The notes under the pieces are model-generated. The model was not told the origin of the DNA. It saw nothing but the letters and a program-made list of their open reading frames with translations, and ran no database searches. From positions 1 to 33,318 of the forward strand of contig JAGFJD010000087.1 in the NCBI GenBank assembly GCA_024102975.1: 33,318 nt of DNA, in the 5' to 3' direction. The translations under genes and the position numbers were made by a program. This DNA comes from Phaeodactylibacter sp. (GTDB taxonomy: Bacteria; Bacteroidota; Bacteroidia; Chitinophagales; Saprospiraceae). This document shows positions 31,201-33,318 of this stretch, one piece after another. The first letter of the stretch is position 1; each line of letters starts with the position of its first letter.

Positions 31201-32919
31201 TACCGGTATGTACTGGGCAATTCCACCGATACTACTTCCAACAGCCTCTTCCCTGGCCTGTCGGCCGGCGATTATCCGGTGACGGTTATCGACGCCAACG
31301 GCTGTACCCCTGCTGCCGGCGTGGGTACGGTCGTCGACCCGCCCACCATAGACGTGACATTCAGCGACATCACCGGCGTAAGCTGCTTCGAAGGCGTCTG
31401 TGACGGCGGAGCGATGGCTTCCGCCGAATACAGCGATGGTACGCCCGGCCTGTTCCGCTTCTCCTGGGCTTCCGGGGAGGTGGATGTGGATGTGATGTCT
31501 TCCACCGCTACCAGCCTGTGCGGGGGCCTGCAGGCCCTTACCGTCTCTGACGTCAACAGCTGTTTTTCCGAAGATACGGTCCTGATCCCCAGCCCGCCGG
31601 AAATCAGGCCTTCCTCATCGATCTCCAATGTGAGCTGCAACGGCCTGGAGGATGGCGAGATCACGATTACCGTGACCGGCGGAACTCCAGGATATACCTA
31701 TTTCTGGGAAGAGACCGGCGAAACGACGGCCACCATCAGCGGCCTGGCGGCGGGATCCTACACTGTCGTCGTGACGGACGCCAACAACTGCGAGGATCGG
31801 CTGGGCGCCATAGTGACCGAGCCGAACCCCCTGGTGCTTTCCGTCGATACCGATGAAACGGAGGACGTATCCTGCTTCGGCGAAGAGGACGGTGTGCTTG
31901 TAGTCACCTACAATTTCGACGATACGACCGTCAACCAGGTCGGGCAGGAACCCTATACCTGGTCCTCCAATGTTCCGGCCGGGTCGGCATCCTCTTCCCT
32001 TGGCGTGGCAACCAACCTGCCCGCCGGCACCTACAGCGTGACCATCACCGACCTGGAGGGCTGCCAGGATTCCCTTACCTATACCCTGATGGAACCGACG
32101 GAGATCATGGCCGTCATCCCGGATCCGGCCGACCCACCCTGTTTCAATTCGACGACCAAGGTCAATATCGACACCGTATTCGGCGGCGCCGGCGCCGCGC
32201 TGGCCGATTACCAGTATATGGTGGACGGCAACGGTATCCTGCTGCCGATCAATGTAGCGGCCGATATCTTTGGCGACGGGGCCCACGACGTGGAAATCTT
32301 TGACCTCAATGGCTGTTCTGCCCTTTTCCAGGTAGATATCGACCAGCCGGAGGAAATCCTGGTCACTTTCCCCGAGGATCCCTTCGTGGTGGAACTGGGG
32401 GATACTACCCGGCAGCTGCAGCCCATCATCACGCCGCTGTCGACACAGGTGGACTCCTTTATCTGGTCGCCGGCCGATTATCTGTCCGACCCCACCGTCC
32501 GCAATCCGTTCGTCCGCCCGCTGGAATCCCTCGATTACGAACTGACCGTGGTGGATGTCAACGGCTGTGAAGGCATGGGCAGCGTTTTTGTGGAACTGGA
32601 CGCCAACCGCAATATCTATATCCCGAACGCCTTCTCGCCCAACGGCGACGGGGTCAACGACGAATTCCGCGTCTTCCCCTGCGTGGGCGTAGCCAACATC
32701 GCCTCGGTCAATATCTTCAACCGCTGGGGAGACCTGATCTACCAGGGAGAAGGACAGGACGTGAGCAACGGCCTGTACTGTATCGGCGGCCTGCCTCTGT
32801 GGGACGGGCGCTTCAAAGACGAGGATATGAAGCCCGACGTCTACGTCTATGTTATCGAGGTGGAATTCCTGGATAACATCACCCTGATCTACCGGGGCGA
32901 CGTTTCTATCCTGCGATAA
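28255..32919 (+). CDS. SprB-repeat surface protein with cohesin-like and gliding-motility C-terminal domains
   Basis: A 1554-residue secreted protein. The signal peptide ends near residue 21 (LGAQ/IP). Residues about 310-440 resemble a cohesin domain (GDTVCVEIRVDNLVDVTNAQ, then FTLTWDPAVLDFVEV). From about 455 to 1380 there are about eleven SprB-type repeats of 80-90 residues with the pattern SCNG-x2-DGS, PYTYxW and AGxYTVTVTDANxC. Residues about 1454-1554 are the CHU_C/gliding-motility domain (NIYIPNAFSPNGDGVNDEF, then VNIFNRWGDLIYQ and LWDGRF), a T9SS sorting signal. It is likely a cell-surface adhesin used for gliding or attachment to polymers. A terminator follows 20 bp after the stop codon. 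Confidence 0.92.
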   Translation: MIRQSILLALLFTASLQLGAQIPRNITFLGDAGAQRLAPCPDNDAGTITFDINNFAGQSNDIDLDTIYLCFGDTLPVLHNQDWTINGDPNPATPAGVAYAFYDCRPTVDGPDTMAVLNDPCLNKTNPLIVGGVSFPQTNGIWVAVDDDQGNVNLINNGFHQEAFNMGNPAPIQLWFAPITVDNINLLAYENGGPCVSVSVGEAFSVVYLEAIEVTETFPDTGPGLQGAFSVENGLPEFEPGTTYGPITISHLGGDVLAGTVQTPNPGHGDTVQYTLPRPGEYEVVIEDGKSCAGVDTIVMPVIFSAGAANGAPGDTVCVEIRVDNLVDVTNAQFTLTWDPAVLDFVEVSNLNSMLPGLDGSAFGATPNLTDQGQLTFGWADLLFGNNSLPDGSVLFEACFEITGALGQSSPVGFSDMPLDIQVGSVNNTPFQYPFETSPGMVSVTGSSLLVQTSQDSVSCNGLSDGSFTVTVTGGVGPYNFTWNTFPPTGPENGPITITNSGGSSTVGGRLAGEYRIIVTDSDMPANMDTVFVEVLQGPEFAVNVAELQSPTCFGDMDGALTANVTINGVAVPNPGSIFTFQWDVPGQTGQVLANIPSSTHSVTVTDASGCQEVDSGSLSQPGPLQILANNTFITDATCSGAMDGSVLVGASGGTTANGNYTYSWSGGLGTITANTSQVSNLDPGTYTVTVTDDNNCMIEQSYPVSAAKILLVNLISLENVSCNGAGDGSIEVNGTGTGQPPIEPFTYNWSTIPPGQTFTGAQIAGLGPGQYVVVAADDDSAGCFVSDTFTITEPAPLIVQEEALGNETCDNGGGDGFITINVTGGTYPYTYSWTDGQMDSTATNLSAGMYTVDVTDANNCTASQAFNITAPTPPQVTQLNDDTLDCSNDTNGSLSVLATPGGAPIQSYNWSNNATGQTITNLSPGTYTVTITATDGCFTVDTALVVAPAPLMIDSIVGESPNCPGDDNGRLFVYASGGTLPYRYVLGNSTDTTSNSLFPGLSAGDYPVTVIDANGCTPAAGVGTVVDPPTIDVTFSDITGVSCFEGVCDGGAMASAEYSDGTPGLFRFSWASGEVDVDVMSSTATSLCGGLQALTVSDVNSCFSEDTVLIPSPPEIRPSSSISNVSCNGLEDGEITITVTGGTPGYTYFWEETGETTATISGLAAGSYTVVVTDANNCEDRLGAIVTEPNPLVLSVDTDETEDVSCFGEEDGVLVVTYNFDDTTVNQVGQEPYTWSSNVPAGSASSSLGVATNLPAGTYSVTITDLEGCQDSLTYTLMEPTEIMAVIPDPADPPCFNSTTKVNIDTVFGGAGAALADYQYMVDGNGILLPINVAADIFGDGAHDVEIFDLNGCSALFQVDIDQPEEILVTFPEDPFVVELGDTTRQLQPIITPLSTQVDSFIWSPADYLSDPTVRNPFVRPLESLDYELTVVDVNGCEGMGSVFVELDANRNIYIPNAFSPNGDGVNDEFRVFPCVGVANIASVNIFNRWGDLIYQGEGQDVSNGLYCIGGLPLWDGRFKDEDMKPDVYVYVIEVEFLDNITLIYRGDVSILR

Positions 32920-32938
32920 GATAAGAATGGTGTATAAC

Positions 32939-32982
32939 AAAAAGCCGCCTGCCGGAACTGCCTGTCCCGGGGGCGGCTTTTT
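32939..32982 (+). terminator. Intrinsic terminator of the SprB-like gene
   Basis: AAAAAGCCGCC (32939-32949) pairs with GGCGGCTTTTT (32972-32982); the stem is GC-rich and ends in five T. It is symmetric enough to work in both directions. Confidence 0.9.
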
Positions 32983-32988
32983 GTGGGA

Positions 32989-33080
32989 CTGTTCAAACTG
33001 CTGTGTTTCCCGCCTGCCTGCCTGGCAGTAATGGCAGGCAGGCTGCAGGGAAATGCAGGTCAACACAGCTTTTTGAACAG
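32989..33080 (+). repeat. MITE-like element, copy B (92 bp)
   Basis: It starts CTGTTCAAACTGCTGTGTT and ends AACACAGCTTTTTGAACAG, which are inverted copies of each other at 17 of 19 positions. The core contains GCCTGCCTGCC...GGCAGGCAGGC around CAGTAATG and forms a second hairpin. It has no coding capacity. It is the simple form of the element at 20440-20650. Confidence 0.8.
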
Positions 33081-33285
33081 CCCCTCTCCCCCCTCTCCCC
33101 ATTTCCCCCTCTCCCCATTTCCCATTTCCCCATCTCCCCCTCTCCCCATCTCCCCCTCTCCCCCTTTCCCCATTTCCCCCTTTCCCCATTTCCCCCCTTC
33201 CCCATCTCCCCTTTTCCCCCTTTCCCCCTTTTCCCTTTTTCCCTTTTTCCAACTTTTCCCTCCTCCGTTTTCCATTTTTTCCTTA
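33081..33285. repeat. Pyrimidine-rich low-complexity tract
   Basis: About 200 bp are almost only C and T on the plus strand, made of loose repeats such as CCATTTCCCC and CCCCTCTCC. It could form triplex-like structure or be a slippage product next to the MITE-like element. No gene. Confidence 0.8.
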
Positions 33286-33318
33286 TACATTATTTTATTT
33301 TGTACACGTCTTTAATTA

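Noticed and set aside
31615-33252. Minus-strand open frame reaching into the pyrimidine tract
   Set aside because: Its N-terminal part is a translated low-complexity tract and the rest mirrors the SprB-like gene.

Overview
The window looks like a chromosome segment of a marine or activated-sludge type Bacteroidota, most likely family Saprospiraceae (inference). The evidence is the conserved rplM-rpsI-rpsB-tsf block, promoters of the Bacteroidota form (TTG, about 20 bp, TAnnTTTG), type IX secretion (T9SS) C-terminal sorting domains, a SprB-repeat protein ending in a gliding-motility (CHU_C) domain, many exported lipoproteins, and GC-rich coding sequence. I see no rRNA, tRNA, CRISPR array or transposase gene.

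Layout. 1-638: no intact gene; a hairpin-forming repeat, a decayed gene end and 11 hexamer repeats that abut the start of a ComF-family gene (639-1343). 1345-4763: minus-strand translation block rplM, rpsI, rpsB, tsf, then pyrH after a terminator. 5021-7453: exported zinc metalloprotease, preceded by a 104-bp double-hairpin repeat. 7813-8612: deleted and frameshifted T9SS cargo gene. 8823-11201: thioredoxin/MsrA-like lipoprotein, VOC protein, Uma2-family nuclease-fold protein. 11207-13995: radical SAM/SPASM maturase followed 2 bp later by an exported protein of unknown family. 14083-15740: visibly AT-richer patch with an antitoxin/PIN-toxin pair, a DUF2200 gene and a decayed alcohol dehydrogenase gene. 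15916-19365: very large lipoprotein joining ThuA, sugar dehydrogenase and cytochrome c domains; then azurin (19655-20212). 20213-20886: a dense cluster of palindromic repeats. 20887-27802: T9SS cargo protein with YD-like repeats, S9 prolyl oligopeptidase, dienelactone hydrolase, fused E1 alpha/beta 2-oxo acid dehydrogenase. 28255-32919: SprB-like adhesin with a cohesin-like domain. The end carries a terminator, a second copy of a MITE-like repeat and a pyrimidine-rich tract.

How it fits together. Most genes outside the ribosomal block encode envelope or secreted proteins of a polymer-degrading, gliding, aerobic heterotroph: proteases, hydrolases, periplasmic redox proteins (sugar dehydrogenase with cytochrome c, azurin, thioredoxin-like) and T9SS surface proteins. 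The most interesting items are the radical SAM/SPASM plus unknown exported partner gene pair, and several families of non-coding palindromic repeats. Two of these families occur twice in the window: a 104-bp double hairpin of identical length in both copies, and a MITE-like element with TIR CTGTTCAAA. Three gene remnants (137-259, 7813-8612, 15311-15740) show ongoing gene decay in the repeat-rich or AT-rich parts.
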